Shown: positions 36,790 to 49,579, counted from the first letter of the stretch. The stretch: 64,000 nucleotides of DNA from Isoetes taiwanensis (GCA_021234155.1 JAJEKV010000028.1:8758134-8822133); one strand, 5' to 3'. The notes: generated from the letters alone by a model not told the origin. Translations and numbers: made by a program.

Positions 36790-39350
36790 GCAACATTAGC
36801 CCAAACTTACAAACTCCTATATCGCATGTTGCAAAAGTAAATTGTCAAATCATTTCTTGGCAAGTTTTTATTTTGAAGGAAGGAACATACCATGCAGGGA
36901 AATTTGCATCTGTACTAACACAAACATCAATAATATTGTTCACGCACGTTGTGAACTTGTCTTAAAATCCTTGATTTCTGGAAGGAACTTTAGCATAGTG
37001 TCATTATTCTTTACTATTGAAGTCCCAAATTCTCACCTTTCCCATACGAAAAAACATTGACAAAACATTGTGTAATGGCAAAATGCATTACACAATTCAA
37101 TTGTTCACAATTCAACTGTTCAACTTCGCAAGTTATTACACATAATACACTCAAGGGGTAGTTTTGAAAGCTGAAAGCAAAGCATCCCATTATTTCCTTA
37201 GCAACTTGACAGCATTGCTCTTCATGTGAAATGTCTTTCAAGGACCCATGCCCAATAGAACATTTTGTATCAAAAGTAGACAAAACATGTTCAAATGCAT
37301 CTAAATTCACTAGACGATAGATCATAATGGTTCTATTCTATTCTAAATTTTTAAAATGTCCTATAAATAGCACATCATAATTCACTACCATATACATCTT
37401 CACATTGTAGTAGTGGCATCTCCGCACTTTTAAATCAACTAGGAATACATAATGATGTAAAAGCTTAAAGGTCGGTTGATGGCGCATCGCAATGCAAGCT
37501 AAATTGAATAAGCGTTCATCCTTCTTCAACCTGCTTCACTTACGTGTGAGGCATTTCTTTCCTCCCAAAAATGCTAAGTTTTTGCAACACCATAAATGGC
37601 TTTCGGAAACTAGAACAAATTTAAGTACAACCATATATCGCTCGAAGAAAATTCGAAGAGAATGAGTGAAAATAACCATTGTTAAACTACAAACTACAGA
37701 CACAAACAATAATCTTGACAGTGATGTCCTCCTCATACTAAAAATGTTTAAATCAATGATGAGGTGAAGCTCATATTATTATTGTGGTTTATCTAATATT
37801 GACCTTCAAGGCAAGAGAAGCCACCAACAAATTCAATGTTGTGACAAATAAGAACATGAAAACATATGACAAACCATCACAAAAGACTGTCCCTGACCAT
37901 AAATAATAAGGGTAAAATAGAAGTTAGCAAATTTGAATTATAAAATAGAGTTGTTCACTATGAAGTGGATTCCATGCAAAAGTTCCCTAATTTTCCCAAA
38001 TTCTTAGTTGTATTAACACAAAGGCTCCAAGGTTCCATAAAGCCTCGTGTAGCGTGTATGTTCATTATTGTAGATGGGTTGCTCCTAAAAAAGACTCCAA
38101 AAAAGGCCAGATCATGTAAAAAAAATGTTCACTATTGTAGATGGGTTAAATTGAAAAACAATCTTGTCATCCTTGTAGTAATGAAATGTGTACGTCTCTT
38201 CATCCAACTTTACTTGGCTATTTTATGCAGATAATGCAGAGAAATTTGATTCATTGTAAAGGATGCAACAGGATAAAGTTTGCAATGGGTTATCAAAATT
38301 TTAAATTCTCTTTTTCCAGCAGGGAACTTGAAATAAGTTTAATTCTGGTTTTCCACAATTAACAGTAGGTTATTGATATGAATTATTTGAAATGCATAGA
38401 CAGGCTCAGAGTTGCTTCTATTATTGTTGCCTTTCTTGAGCAGACTACCAAATCCTAGAGAAATATTTCCAGCTGGAGGAAGCTCGGCACAATATTTTAA
38501 CAGTCTTACCTCTGGTAAGTTAAGAATGATAACAAATTGCAAAACACATTCTCTAATGACATGAGAAAGCACAGCCACAACAACAAAACTTGCCCACTGA
38601 ATCTGAATACAGAGTAATCATCAAGCTGCAAAAGAGAAAGTACACATCAAACTTAAAAACGCTCCCTTCAATACATTGTTAGAAACATCTATCACAACAA
38701 ATAACACCTGAAGAATCGTCCGTGTCCTCACCTAAAGAAATGTACCTTGAGGTCATATTCCAAAGTCTCACATGCTCATATCCAAAGATTGCATGATCTT
38801 GAGATAGATTTATTTTGCTCCAACTTGATGCAGACTTGTGAAAGAATTGTATGTTCAGATGGATTTAATTTTGAGAGCAACAAACATGCATGTACATCCA
38901 AATAATTAAATAAATGAAGGAAACATGAATATGCAATAAGCAGAAAGTAATTATCTGAAATATACTGAATACAATAAGCAAAAAGAAACTTTATCTTCTC
39001 AGCCATTGGTCCATGTCGAAGAGAGCCCTTTCCGCAGTTTGCAAAACAGACAAAGATGCGAACCACATACATTTCTTTTGTTCATTCATATACAAATGCA
39101 ATATACATCTCTACTTCCTACAATTAACTGCAATTGAAGACTATAGAAAAACAAAGCATGAAATACCAAAATATTACTTATCATGAATTTAATCATCACA
39201 CATCGAAGAACCATTTGTGCAACTCATTGTTTCAAAAAAGTTACAGAGCGCAGGTCATTGTTTTCAAACAAAGCACCTCCATATTTGCATGATAGCCTTG
39301 TTAACAAAGTATAACCTGCAGAATTTTCTAAATCCAGTCAATTGCATGTC
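36790..39350. other. No gene recognised
   Basis: AT-rich sequence. A 20-base word around TATTGTAGATGGGTT recurs near 38068 and 38133. Frames on both strands are short and unrecognised. Confidence 0.4.
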
Positions 39351-39356
39351 CATTGC

Positions 39357-39402
39357 ACAATAACAATATGCAATAACAATATGCCATAACAATATGCAAT
39401 GC
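39357..39402. repeat. Short AACAATATGC tandem repeat
   Basis: AACAATATGC occurs three times in a row with small spacers (CA and CAT) between copies. Confidence 0.8.
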
Positions 39403-40466
39403 CCATTATGCAAGTTCGAGAGATTTTTTGAAGGCCAAGTTGGACCACAAAGATGCGATTTTGCTCATCAAGAAGCAAAATGGATCCGAGAAATGGTCGT
39501 TCCAAGCAGCTACATCAAAATATTTTGGAACTTGAGCAATAGAAAAAACTAGATTTGCACTTCCAAAATACAGAGATGGCACCGTCCATAGCTAGCCCCT
39601 ACTTCATAGACAATTTCAGCAAATAATATGAAGACGTGTCCTGGGATAATTCCACCAGTGAAGCTGCTGACAACAGACATTAGGTTGCATTGAACGTAGG
39701 CATGCAAACTAGTTTTTTCCCAGGCACATGCCAATTGGTAACTACTGCACTTCCAATGCACAATCTGCCTCAGAGTTTATAGCCACACATCCACACAAAG
39801 AGTTTACCTAAAGCGGTGAGAAGCATTATCGTCAAAAATCTTCACACTTCCGTTTTGGTCGATGCTGGATCTGCAATGACACAGAAAACACAAATTAGGC
39901 AACAAATTTGTAGAAACACCAAGGAGTCTAAAGATCCAAAAGATACTGCCTACTTTGCTTGTTTCTTTTTTCTTTTGTCATGTGTGGCGCCAGGAACCCC
40001 ATCCAGCATAAAAGTCGTGTGTTCTTCACAGAATGTCCAAAGATTACACAAAAGTTGAACTAAGTCGCTACTTGATATATTGAGCTAGTCCAATATATCC
40101 ATCCTCGCCTTTGGGTAAAACTATATCTTTAAAAAGAATGAAATGATTGCTTCTTCATGAGTCATGGCTTGCTCAACATGCCATATCTGGCAATATTAGG
40201 AAATTAATACGTAGAGTAAAATGGGATAACGAAAAAAATGCAGGCTTTGGATTCGTTGTCCAATGATGCAGGCTAATCCTAGATCCACCATGTGCAATCA
40301 AGAGTGGATTAGACAAAGCAAGCCTGAACCAAGAAAACTCGGTTGAACAAAGCAAGATGGATCCCCTGCTTTTGCTCCAGAGCACAAATTAGCAGAATAA
40401 CATCGTTTCTTATGGCTTGCAACCATCTCATAACCTAGGCCTGCTCCTGCATAAGACATATCTGAT

Positions 40467-40865
40467 ATGAGTGATTGGATATCTGATAGAACAAAAAATG
40501 GCAGAACTTACCTAATCCGGCTACTTCGAGACGTCTTCCCAAAATGTCTGGACATGAGATTTATCGCCAGGTTTTTGCAATGCCTAATTCCTTTGGCACT
40601 CACTTACCATCCACATTTTTGCCTCGCCACCGTGATAAACATTGGGTCGAATCCAGCAAATGCCCTCACTGCATGACGCCATGCCCAAAGCTTCGCGGTG
40701 TTGACGACTCCCCTTCCTACTCATCCTAATCCCGCAGATTCATCCGCTATTTCTCCTCCGCCGATATGTGCGGTTAACCCGGTTCCCACACCGGGTAGAC
40801 ATCAACAATGGCGACCTAACATTTACATGTGTAAGAGTAGGTTTTTAGCGATCCACAAAGATATC
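40467..40865 (+). other. Coding-like remnant, possibly zinc-knuckle type
   Basis: Frames read KMSGHEIYRQVFAMPNSF and further on RDKHWVESSKCPHCMTPCPK. The CPHC/CPK cysteines hint at a zinc-binding stretch. It stands beside the LINE fragment and may be part of its first ORF in the other orientation, or an unrelated remnant. Confidence 0.2.
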
Positions 40866-40952
40866 CTAGGTATATTCCAAAGATATACCTAGGATATGCC
40901 AAAAGCCCATTATAAAAACAAGGGTTTGCCCCCCTAGGGGCAACCCAAAAAT
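40866..40952 (-). repeat. LINE-end-like repeat, copy 3 of 3 (minus strand)
   Basis: The reverse complement contains TTTTTGGGTTGCCCCTAGGG, CAAACCCTTG and GGCATATCCTAGG, matching the copies at 12898 and 18388. It lies directly downstream of the LINE coding remnant. Confidence 0.65.
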
Positions 40953-41071
40953 CGAATGCTTAAAGTGGTTATTTATACTTGTATTTCCATATGATTTCCT
41001 CTTGGTAAATCCAAACAAAGAGATATTTTTCTTGTGCTTTTCGACTAAAACGTAAATAAATATAGATATGT

Positions 41072-41549
41072 GGAATAGAATAGAATAGAATCCACGGTTC
41101 CAGACTATCTCAAAAGCAGGGCAACTCAGAAGAGTATGGCTTTCATCTTCAATAACACGTGAATCGCAACAAAGCACATAGTCTCGCTTCGGGGCAACAG
41201 TGGGCCGCTCCCATCTAATTGCTGTCTCAATCCGTAGCCTGTGGGACCCCGTGCGAATTGATGCAATAGCTACAAGCTTGTTCCTGGACAATGAAGCAAG
41301 CAAATAAGCTTGGGGCCCTGGTGCCAAGGTGGGATTTATGTGTGCATGATAATGACCAGTTTTCACTTAGGCCAAAGTAGCTGCGTCCCATATCTTTTGA
41401 GAAAAACAACCATTGAGATATTGTTGCAAAAGCTCAGGATCAGAACTGGCAAGCATCAGGCAATGCTCTGGTTGCACAGCCCAACGGGCAAACCATGTAG
41501 TGCAATGCTCTTTCCAACATCGTTTCAAACGCTGAGGAGATTCAGCCAT
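41072..41549 (-). pseudogene. LINE (non-LTR retrotransposon) C-terminal fragment
   Basis: Read on the minus strand from 41549, the protein has CFSQKIWDAATLA, an in-frame TAA, then TGHYHAHINPTLAPGP, IASIRTGSHRLRIET, a CC pair and EDESHTLLSCPAF. This is the C-terminal zinc-finger-like tail of plant LINE reverse transcriptases. It ends in an ATTCT tail (41072-41091). The RT and endonuclease domains are missing, as usual for 5'-truncated LINE copies. Confidence 0.8.
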
Positions 41550-41579
41550 GGCTGTGGAGTGTATACTGTATTTGTATAA

Positions 41580-43117
41580 CTAAGAAATAGGAGCTCCACA
41601 AGACGATATGGTTTTCAACCAGCTTAAGTGGCGTGATTTAGAGCAGATATAATCATGTTTCTGTTTGCATCAATGCAGTCAACTTCACCATGGTTTCTCA
41701 ATAAAGTGAAAACAACAAGTAATATAATACCTTTACTACTACATTTTGAACGTTAAAAAAGAGGCACCACAACAACATAAGCTCTAAATATGCAACAAAA
41801 TGGTGTGATTTTGGAATAGATATAATCCCAAAATAAATGAATGATGGTTATACGTCAAGCTACTTCGTCACCTTCAAACTAGTTATTGATATCTCTGTTT
41901 GAGTTTAGTCAGAAAACGTGCTACCACATTTGAGATGGCATGTTGTTATATGGACTTTTAAGGACGCCATCAATGATTTGCTCAGTGGGGAGCCTCGTTG
42001 GGGGGGATGAGACAAAGAGGTGGAACAACTGACCAGTTTCTCTTTCACAACATTATGGATATTATCTTCTATATTTGAAGAAAGGGTCAAGGTTGGTTTT
42101 GGCAAGTATGAGTGCCAAAACCATATATTGATGATTTGGTAATGTGGTTTTAAGCTTTCCATGGTTGCACAGTGAATTTCTTTGGCCTTTGGATTGGGAT
42201 CGAGGTTTTTTTTGCAAGAGAGGAGATGTGGACGCGTGGAGGAGATGGTTTGGAGATAATGGCGGTTGCTGTAGAGCTGGGTGTGGCTCTATTCTTCACA
42301 GTGTACAGGTGCAAATAGGGCAGCATATTTGGCATAGCCATAGCCATTTCATGGGGGCTTAGGTAGAGAATAGAGGCCGATTCATGTGGTTTCATGGAGG
42401 ACAGAGGGCTATTCATGTGATTTTACTTATGCTTAGAATGATGTTCCTTTTGGTATTGTTGTGGGTGTTTTATGTGCCGATAATGTAGTTTTATGCACGG
42501 CAAAGAGCTTTTACATGCAGAATGTCCACCCACACATGCCACTTTTTCCACAGATATTAATCAGTGTTTGCATCAAACTGGTCTTCGTCTAGGAGATGTG
42601 GACTCAATTGATTTTTGATTTGCATTCAGCATGTATTTAGGCAAGAACATACATTCCTGTGTCCTTTTCGGTTTGGAATGTTAACATTTGTTTCTTATGC
42701 TGTAATTATGATCCCCTCTTTCCATTTGGATGCATGGCAGGCACATGAACATTTTTGAAACTTGCAAATGCAATGAGATGATTGCTCAATGTATTGCTTT
42801 GTTATTTCAATTTGTCATGTTTCACATACATTCACTTTGTGCCAAAATTCCTGCCTATTTGCTGGGACGCTATGTGATAGTGCCTTGTTCTGGTGCCTAT
42901 GTTCATATCTCCAAAAGCTCATGGATCTGGGGGCCAACCCTGTTCCCGGACATTCGCATGACTTGAATTTATCTCGTTCATGTGTATACTTGTGTAATTT
43001 GGCAACATTCTAATTACTGCCACGGTTTTTCCCTCAAAAACATTTCGAGACAAGATTTTTTTTTTTAACTTGGGTAGCAATACGTCTGTTGTGCTCTCCC
43101 TCCCTCCTCCCCCCTCT
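41580..43117. other. No gene recognised
   Basis: Mixed AT-rich sequence. Frames such as 42144-42362 (+) and 41905-42162 (-) resemble no known family. A CT-rich tract lies at 43096-43121. Confidence 0.4.
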
Positions 43118-43890
43118 CGTCCTAATATGGTGGTGCTCGGGGGAGTGGCTGTGCGGAGCAAGTAAAAGTGAAAAAAAGACAGAAATATGTATGCAAAGCC
43201 TTGTAGGCGAGCATCTATCTTAAATGTTATTCCTATAGTTAGTATTCGTAAGGATTAAAACAAGACATCTAATAAAAGGCAATGTCTTTAAGTTCATTGA
43301 AGCCTTTTAGAAAAGGCTTGTCCTCTGATATAAATTGGCAGCAACGAACATTCTTGAATATCGGCATTCTGCAACAGCAAATCGGGATAGTTCGCAGCAT
43401 CTCGGCTAGTAACTCGACATCAAGAGTTCGATCTATGGTAGGTGCTTCAGCAATCAAATCCGACAGTTGGGACGATACTCTGCAAATTCGGCCAGTCCGA
43501 CTTAGGAGGGTCAAAGTCTGCCATTGATCCCCTGAACCTAATTTATTCTTCATCTTTCTTTGGATATTATATCTTTATGAGATCTGTGCTGATTGATCCT
43601 GGTGTGGAATTGGATAGAGGACTTTATCAATCCTTCTAATGAACAATTCACATCCTGCTCAAGCCCATCTTACCATTAACTCTTCTTTTAAAATCTGCTC
43701 TAATGTTAATTTGGGTTGTACCTTAAGTCAATCCTTTCCCAATTCAGTATTTCTCTGGAATTCTCTTGCTCAGAACCGCCCGGTTGGGTGGTGAGCTTAG
43801 CCTTGGAGCCTGGACTTTGTTGATTAATTTATCTTTTATTTTCTTATGCTTTCTCACTGATTGAAGTATTGCCATAATTTCTGTGTTCGT
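43118..43890 (+). repeat. 5' LTR of the outer LTR retrotransposon
   Basis: It matches the minus-strand LTR at 32512-33193 over about 670 bases and is followed by a plant primer site at 43896-43907. Its upstream end is not clearly defined: the first ~100 bases of the other copy have no match here. Confidence 0.75.
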
Positions 43891-43895
43891 ATCAA

Positions 43896-43907
43896 TTTGG
43901 TATCAGA
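43896..43907 (+). other. Primer binding site of the outer element
   Basis: TTTGGTATCAGAGCTTC contains the initiator Met-tRNA complement TGGTATCAGAGC, just after the LTR. Confidence 0.85.
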
Positions 43908-43974
43908 GCTTCTTGATCCTCAAACTAATCCTTTGGATGTCTACCAATGGCTTCGGCATACCAGATCAGCCATA

Positions 43975-44203
43975 TAAAATGGACTCTTGACGTGGCGCTA
44001 TCTCACCACCCAACCACGAGCCCTCAGCTAAGACACAGCTGCCCCAGAGCTCTCCCCCGAGCTACTATACAGCATGCACGCCCCTTTGGTCCTCCTTTGG
44101 ACCAAAGGCCCTCTTTGGACCATAAGGCCCCTTTTGGACTAAAAGCCCTCTTTGGACCATAGGGCCCCTTTTGGACTAAAGGCCACGTCCTTGGCATATA
44201 GCA
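43975..44203 (-). repeat. 3' LTR of the chromovirus
   Basis: 229 bases, nearly identical to 49556-49787. It starts TGCTATATGCC and ends with TTTTA on the minus strand. Inside is a 37-base unit repeated twice (CTCTTTGGACCAT at 44111 and 44148). Confidence 0.95.
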
Positions 44204-44217
44204 TTCTCCCCCTCTTG
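44204..44217 (-). other. Polypurine tract of the chromovirus
   Basis: On the minus strand AAGAGGGGGAGAA directly precedes the 3' LTR. Confidence 0.85.
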
Positions 44218-44250
44218 ACATTGTAGCAGTCCTCTGCTGCAAAAGGCTGT

Positions 44251-44724
44251 CTAAATACCTTTAGCCATCCGAGCATAATCCTTCCTTGGCCCTCGCTTAG
44301 GCCGACTAGTAGAAGCCTGTGCTTGGACTTCCTCTTGTCTCTCAGCTTCCTTAGCTTTCCGATCTTTATATTCCCTAAGAATATCCGGATAAGCTTCTAA
44401 AACATTGCCACGCACCCATGAAGCGTCCTCCAAAGGTTTGTGAGCGAACTTAACCAAATATTGTCTTGAACCACTAGTGGATTTATCCGCCAAAATTGTT
44501 TCCGGCTCTAGAATTTCGGAATCATCAATCAATTCTGGCTCAGTTAACCTCCCAAGTTGAGGTAACTCCTTACCATGATAAACCTTTAGGAATGACACAT
44601 TCACTACATCATGCATTTTCCAACCTTGAGGCAATCTTAATTGATATGCATTCTCATTGACCACTTTAATAACTTGAAATGGTCCATGGAAACGGGGCGC
44701 CAACTTAAGATCCTTTTGCGCCAA
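44251..44724 (-). pseudogene. Chromovirus integrase C-terminus with chromodomain
   Basis: The frame begins around DLKLAPRFHGPFQVI, the GPF/Y module of gypsy integrases. It continues through the chromodomain, EPETILADKSTSG, YLVKFAHKPLEDASWV and NVLEAYPDIL, and ends in a basic tail. Chromodomains steer chromovirus integration to marked chromatin. It overlaps the main integrase frame in another phase near 44705-44724, so one frameshift separates the two. Confidence 0.9.
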
Positions 44725-45788
44725 GATCTTTCTTAAAGTGGCCTTTATGGATCCTCATCCATACCCAATCTCCTTCCTTAAAAACCATTGGTTGCCGCAA
44801 CTTAGATGATTTATTTGCAAAAGATGCTTGAGCATCTCGAATACGAGCTTGAAGCAAGTCTATGAGATCCTTATGCTCAATAACCAAATCATCAGCAGCT
44901 GGAACATCCTCACACACTCGAAAGAGCGGCTCCCGCACAGGCTGACCATAGATTGCCTGAAGAGGGGTCATCTTTATGGTAGACTGATAGGTATTATTAT
45001 ACACAAATTCAGCAATAGGCAAATACTCTTCCCAATGACCTTGATGTTCATTGACAAACCCCCTTAAGATGGAACAAATAACTTTATTTACCACCTCGGA
45101 TTGTCCATCAGTTTCTGGGTGAAAAGCAGTGGAGAACCTTAACTCTGTCCCCAATTGCATAAACAATGCCTTCCAGAATTTACTAGTAAAGTTTGTATCA
45201 CGATCGGATACAATAACCTTTGGCAACCCATGTAGCCTAAATATCTCTTTGATAAAGAGCGTAGCCGCACTATAAGCCGTCAACTTATCCGAACAAGGAA
45301 TAAAGTGAGCGTGCTTAGTTAAACAATCAACAATTGTCCAAATGACAGTGTTCTTGCGAGAACTGGGAGGAAGACCAACAATAAAATCCATAGTGATCTG
45401 TTCCCACTTTGCCTCCGGAATAGGCAAGGATAAAGGAATACCATGAGGTTTCTTGTTCGCTTTCTTTATCCGTTGACAAGTAACACAATGACGAATATGA
45501 ACCAAGACATCTCTCCGCAATCCAGGCCAAATAAAGTATGGTTCAAGCTTTGCCAAAGTTGCCCCCACGCCACGATGGCCCGCAGTAGGTGCATCATGGA
45601 CTTCTTTAAGAATAAGTGACCGAAAATTCCGCACAATGCATAGCTTTGGACCTTTATACAAGAACCCATTAACGATCTTATATCCATATGCATTGCCACT
45701 TTGAGCTAACAACCAAATATCCTTATAATCAGGGTCAGTGGCATACAATGGCTTCATTCCCTTCAAATGGTTGGATTGTGCTATAGAA
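44705..45788 (-). pseudogene. Chromovirus integrase core
   Basis: From MKGMKPLYATDPDYKD at 45766 the frame runs 353 codons. It has the zinc-binding H2C2 (HDAPTAGHRG, then HCVTCQRIK), the catalytic aspartates in TMDFIVGLPP and VSDRDTNF, and the glutamate in HPETDGQSEVVN. All catalytic residues are intact. It stops by frameshift before the chromodomain part. Immediately upstream, the reading IAQSNHLKGM joins the RNase H frame across the LINE insertion. Confidence 0.93.
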
Positions 45789-46576
45789 AGAGAATAGAAT
45801 AGAATAGAATATGATTTTATCGTCCACGGAGACCAACTGGCCTATGGGACCCAAGTACAAAGAGAGAGAGCAGCAGGCGTATTACTACCAGGATTAAAAA
45901 ACCCCCGCCCCGAAGGGTTTTCGGGGGAAAAACCTTAGTAGCAATAAGGATGCTGACATACTGCACAGTTATATACATAATCACAAGTACGGTGAGGTTA
46001 ATGTCGATGGACGGGGGCATAACCGAGTCCACAGATCCATTACCTCCCGGAGGTAACGATCCCAACAAGCCTACGAGAGGCGTGCTTTCGATTAGGCTCA
46101 TGCAAGGCGATGGCGGGGGCACAACTAACCGAGCATACCGAGCCCGGATATGCTCGTGCACGGACAGGCCTGGAGGGCGTGACTTTCATCCTCAATGGCC
46201 TCGATTGACGCTGATCGACGGAGACTCTGTCCTCCTCACGCTCCCGAATCCATCTCCTGTCCCAATGCGGAGGTGGTGTGCACTGTCGCGAATGGAAGCA
46301 ATCACCCCGCGCTTTTCATGGGTAGATGGGTGCGCAGGTAGTGGTGTGGGCCCCTCGTGAGCATGGGATTAACCTGGCCTGTCGATAATTTGCCACCTTG
46401 ACATGTGATAGGGCCTCTGCATCCCAAAGCTTGGCCATGAAGCAAGCATCCAAGCATCGCTTCAAGGGCATGCGTTCTTCCCGGTGTGCACCGGTCCACA
46501 TCGTATTGCCGCACATTCCATAGCGAGAACCACGGGCTTGCTTGTCTTTCCAAAGAAGCTTTGAGTCGCCATGCGT
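45789..46576 (-). mobile_element. 5'-truncated LINE inserted in the chromovirus
   Basis: 788 bases with an ATTCT-type tail at 45791-45811. On the minus strand one reads LWDAEALSHVKVANYRQA, ASIRDSAHHLRIGTG, EDESHALQACP and FVLGSHRPVGLRGR, the same LINE tail as at 41072-41549. AGAA occurs at 45785-45788 and 46577-46580 as a short target duplication. Removing the insert joins VCS to IAQSNHLKGM in frame. Confidence 0.85.
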
Positions 46577-47467
46577 AGAACAAACTGCATAATGTCTACT
46601 TAAAGCATCAGCTACAACATTCTCTTTACCAGGACGATAATCCACTGAGAAATCATATTGCTACATAAAAGCAACCCATTTCAACTGCCTTTCCGATAAT
46701 GTTTTCTGTGAAATAATGTGCCTAATGCTTTGGTGATCTGTCAAAATATGAACTGTTGACCCTATAAGATAGTGTCGCCACACTTTCAAAGCATGAATGA
46801 CAGCCAGAAATTCCTTATCATAAACACTATATCTACTTTTCGTGTCAGAAAACTTCCGACTTTGATAAGCAATAGGATGACTATCCTGCATCAAAACCGC
46901 GCCCAAAGCCATACCACTTGCATCAACACATAACAAGAAAGGTAGACCAAACTTTGGCAAACGCAGAACAGGAGGATTAACCATGGCATCCTTTAAAACT
47001 TGGAAAGCAAACTGATGAGTATGATTCCATTGAAAAGGAACATCCTTTCGTAGCAACAAATATAAATCTGAAGCTAAACGAGCAAAATTCTATACAAACT
47101 TCCTATAATAACTGCATAAGCCCAAAAAGGAACGCAATGCAGCAACTGAAGTAGGTACTGGCCAATCCACAATTGCTTGTACCTTACTGGGATCAACTTT
47201 AAGACCCTCAGCGCAAACAATATGACCCAAATATTCAATTTCCGATTGGAAAAAGATACTTTTCTTAGGATTAAGAGTAACAGACTCCTCCCGTAACCGA
47301 CAGAAAACCTTCCGCAAGTGCAAGTAATGATCTTCCTCGGACTTACTGAAAACTAATATGTCATCAAAGAACACGACAACATAAACGCCATGCACATCTT
47401 CAAATATTCGCCCCATTAGCCTCGCAAAAGAAGCTGGCGCATTTGTAAGTCCAAATGGCATGACCAA
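46577..47467 (-). pseudogene. Chromovirus RT palm (second half) and RNase H
   Basis: The minus-strand frame from 47467 reads [32 protein letters not shown] (the catalytic DD) and [11 protein letters not shown]. After an in-frame TAG at 47090-47092 come the connection and RNase H: CVDASGMALGAVL, SRKFSDTKSRYS, HILTDHQSI. Another TAG at 46661-46663 precedes YDFSVDYRPGKENVVADALS. The protein ends at the LINE insertion. Confidence 0.92.
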
Positions 47468-47934
47468 AAACTCATAATGTCCAAAGGTTGTCCTAAACGC
47501 AGTCTTATGAACATCTTCAGGCGCAACCTTAAGTTGCCAAAATCATCCGCCCTTGGTATAGGAAACCGATTCTTTATGGTTACTTTATTCAAAACGCGAT
47601 AATCTATACACATGTGCCAGGAATTATCTTTTTTCTTAACCAACAAGACAGGAGCACCAAAAGGTGAAGAACTATGGCGGATCAATCCAGCTTGAAGTAA
47701 CTCATCAAGCTGGCACCTAATCTCAACTTGTTGGCCATGCATTCTCCGATAAGGAGCTTGATTAGGAGGTTCTTTCCCAGGAAGAAGATCAATCCTGTGG
47801 TCCTCCAAATGTTGGGGTGGCAAAGTTTGTGGAATTTCATTTGAAAATACATCATCAAAATAATGCAAAAAGATTGTTTGACGCCCATTTAATGGGGATA
47901 CATCAAACTTAGATCGCAAAACCACCAAATACAC
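47468..47934 (-). pseudogene. Chromovirus RT first half with internal deletion
   Basis: The frame has HRIDLLPGKEPPNQAPYRR, SSPFGAPVLLVKKKD and CIDYRVLNKVTIKNRFPIPR, typical of gypsy RT. After RADD it jumps to the stretch that normally follows RT motif A: bases near 47535-47550 skip the FSKIDL-type segment with the first catalytic aspartate. A frameshift follows before the VMPFGL frame. This alone would inactivate the enzyme. Confidence 0.85.
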
Positions 47935-49003
47935 AATGATTTTTCATTGCCAAACGTTTAAACTGTACAACAGAAACTGTTGGAATAGGGGAAACAATAT
48001 CATCCTTCACAAACTTGAAGGTCTTTTTACCCCCTTCCAAGGATAACATAACAATACCTGCTTTCCAATCTATAAGAGGATTAATAGCCTTATGCCATGG
48101 CATGCCTAGAATAATATCCATACCTCCAAGGTCAGAAACCATGAAAGAACGTTTACAGATATATCCTTGCAATTGAAATTCAACATTATTGACCATAAAT
48201 GAAGAAGGCGGAGGGGCAACATTCAAGAAAGCAGAAGATAATTCTACATCACTTGATAAAGGAATAGAAGTTAATTTGAGTTCTTTTACCAAGCGAGCAG
48301 AAATAAAATCAAACTCACTGCCCGGATCGAATAAGACATGTACTTTTTGATCTTGAATAGTAGCCCAAAATCGTAAGAGACTACTATTCTCAACAGAAGC
48401 CATAACCAATTTTTCCCGGACCGTAGCAACCTTCTTCCCTTTTCCATCTCCGCGAACAGAAGCTACTTTCTTACTTTTATCCTCTTTCTTAGTCCCAGAC
48501 TTAAGAATAGGTGTAGCGTCCTTCCTTTCCCCTTTCTTCTTTTCCAAATAAGTAGGGCATTCATAAAACTTATGATCGGTTGAATAACAAACAAAACACT
48601 TATTTTCCCGCATAAGCCGCTTCTTGCGTGCTTGATACGATTCCTTTGGCTCTTTGGCCCCAACAGGTTCATTATCTGCAACGTCTGTATGCGGCCGTTT
48701 GAATAACCCAGACCCTGGAGCAGATCCCATGGATTTATCCCGAAAACCAGTCGCCTCTTTCATAGAAACTTTGAGGCCACGTTGAGCATTAATGGCTTCC
48801 GTGAGGGCCAAACCTTCCTCCTCTACTTTCTCTGCCATCTTACAGAGTTCACCAAAAGAAAGATTGGCAACTTGCAGGTCGAGCTTCGCCCGTACCCAAC
48901 GATGAACCCCACCCATGAGTTTTTCAGACTTCTCAGTATCATTTTTACTAAGCTGAAGTCCTTTCTTTAAAACTCGCGCGGCGAAGGATCGAACAATTTC
49001 CAT
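47909..49003 (-). pseudogene. Chromovirus gag C-terminus, zinc knuckle and protease
   Basis: The frame follows the gag N-terminus after a single TAA (49004-49006), so the original gag was continuous. It contains VGGVHRWVRAKLDLQV-like capsid sequence, a CCHC knuckle (CFVCYSTDHKFYEC at about residue 135), a lysine-rich linker and a retropepsin-like domain. The active site there is VLFDPGSEFDFIS: the usual D-S/T-G is D-P-G, so the protease may be impaired. It ends by frameshift at the RT start. Confidence 0.88.
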
Positions 49004-49006
49004 GTT

Positions 49007-49579
49007 TTATTGGGTCAACTTATTCCATTCAGCGATAAGATCGCGCTCCCAATTATGACCCAAAACACGATTTTTGATTTGCTTTTCAAATTTTGCAAAT
49101 GTAACAATAGGTTGATCGACTGGCTGGTTCTCCTGGATATCCAGCCACCAGTCCTTTGCAACCCCATCCAGATGACGCTCAGCAAAATATAACTGAGTGT
49201 CTTCGTCATCTTTAGTCTTAGCAAAATACGAATTCAAATCCCGGAGCCACGCGAAAAGTTCATCCGCATCACTAGTAGCAGCGGAATACTTTTTGAATTC
49301 AATTTTGACATTAGCACCTGTTTTGATGCCACTACGTGGACGCCCTGCAACTTGCTGCAACTGCACCACCTGCGCTCGCAGAGAATCCAATTCTTGCAGC
49401 TCCGCAATTCGAGCCTCGGCAGCTGCAAGTTTTTCTCTCATGAGCGAATTATCATGCTCTAACTCAAAAAGTTTTTCCTTGAGCTCTTCATCCTCAACGT
49501 TAGCATTGGGAGGAGAACCGGCCATCGAAACTTGTTGGTCCACCTCTGATACCACTAAAATGGACTCTTGACATGGCAT
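49007..49579 (-). pseudogene. Chromovirus gag N-terminus
   Basis: The probable start is the second methionine region, MAGSPPNANVEDEELKEKLF. It is followed by a leucine-heptad coiled coil (ELEHDNSLMREKLAAAEARI), then capsid: ADELFAWLRDLNSYFAK and HLDGVAKDWWLDIQEN. A TAA ends it before MEIVRSFAARV, which continues in the same frame. Confidence 0.9.
49543..49554 (-). other. Primer binding site of the chromovirus
   Basis: Minus strand TGGTATCAGAGG, one base after the 5' LTR end. It matches the initiator Met-tRNA complement except for the last base. Confidence 0.9.

Noticed and set aside
44024-44242. ORF in the chromovirus LTR, also at 49611-49871
   Set aside because: It is a reading of the internal 37-base LTR repeats, not a gene.
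49197-49571. 124-codon plus-strand ORF rich in serine and alanine
   Set aside because: It is antisense to the chromovirus gag coiled coil.
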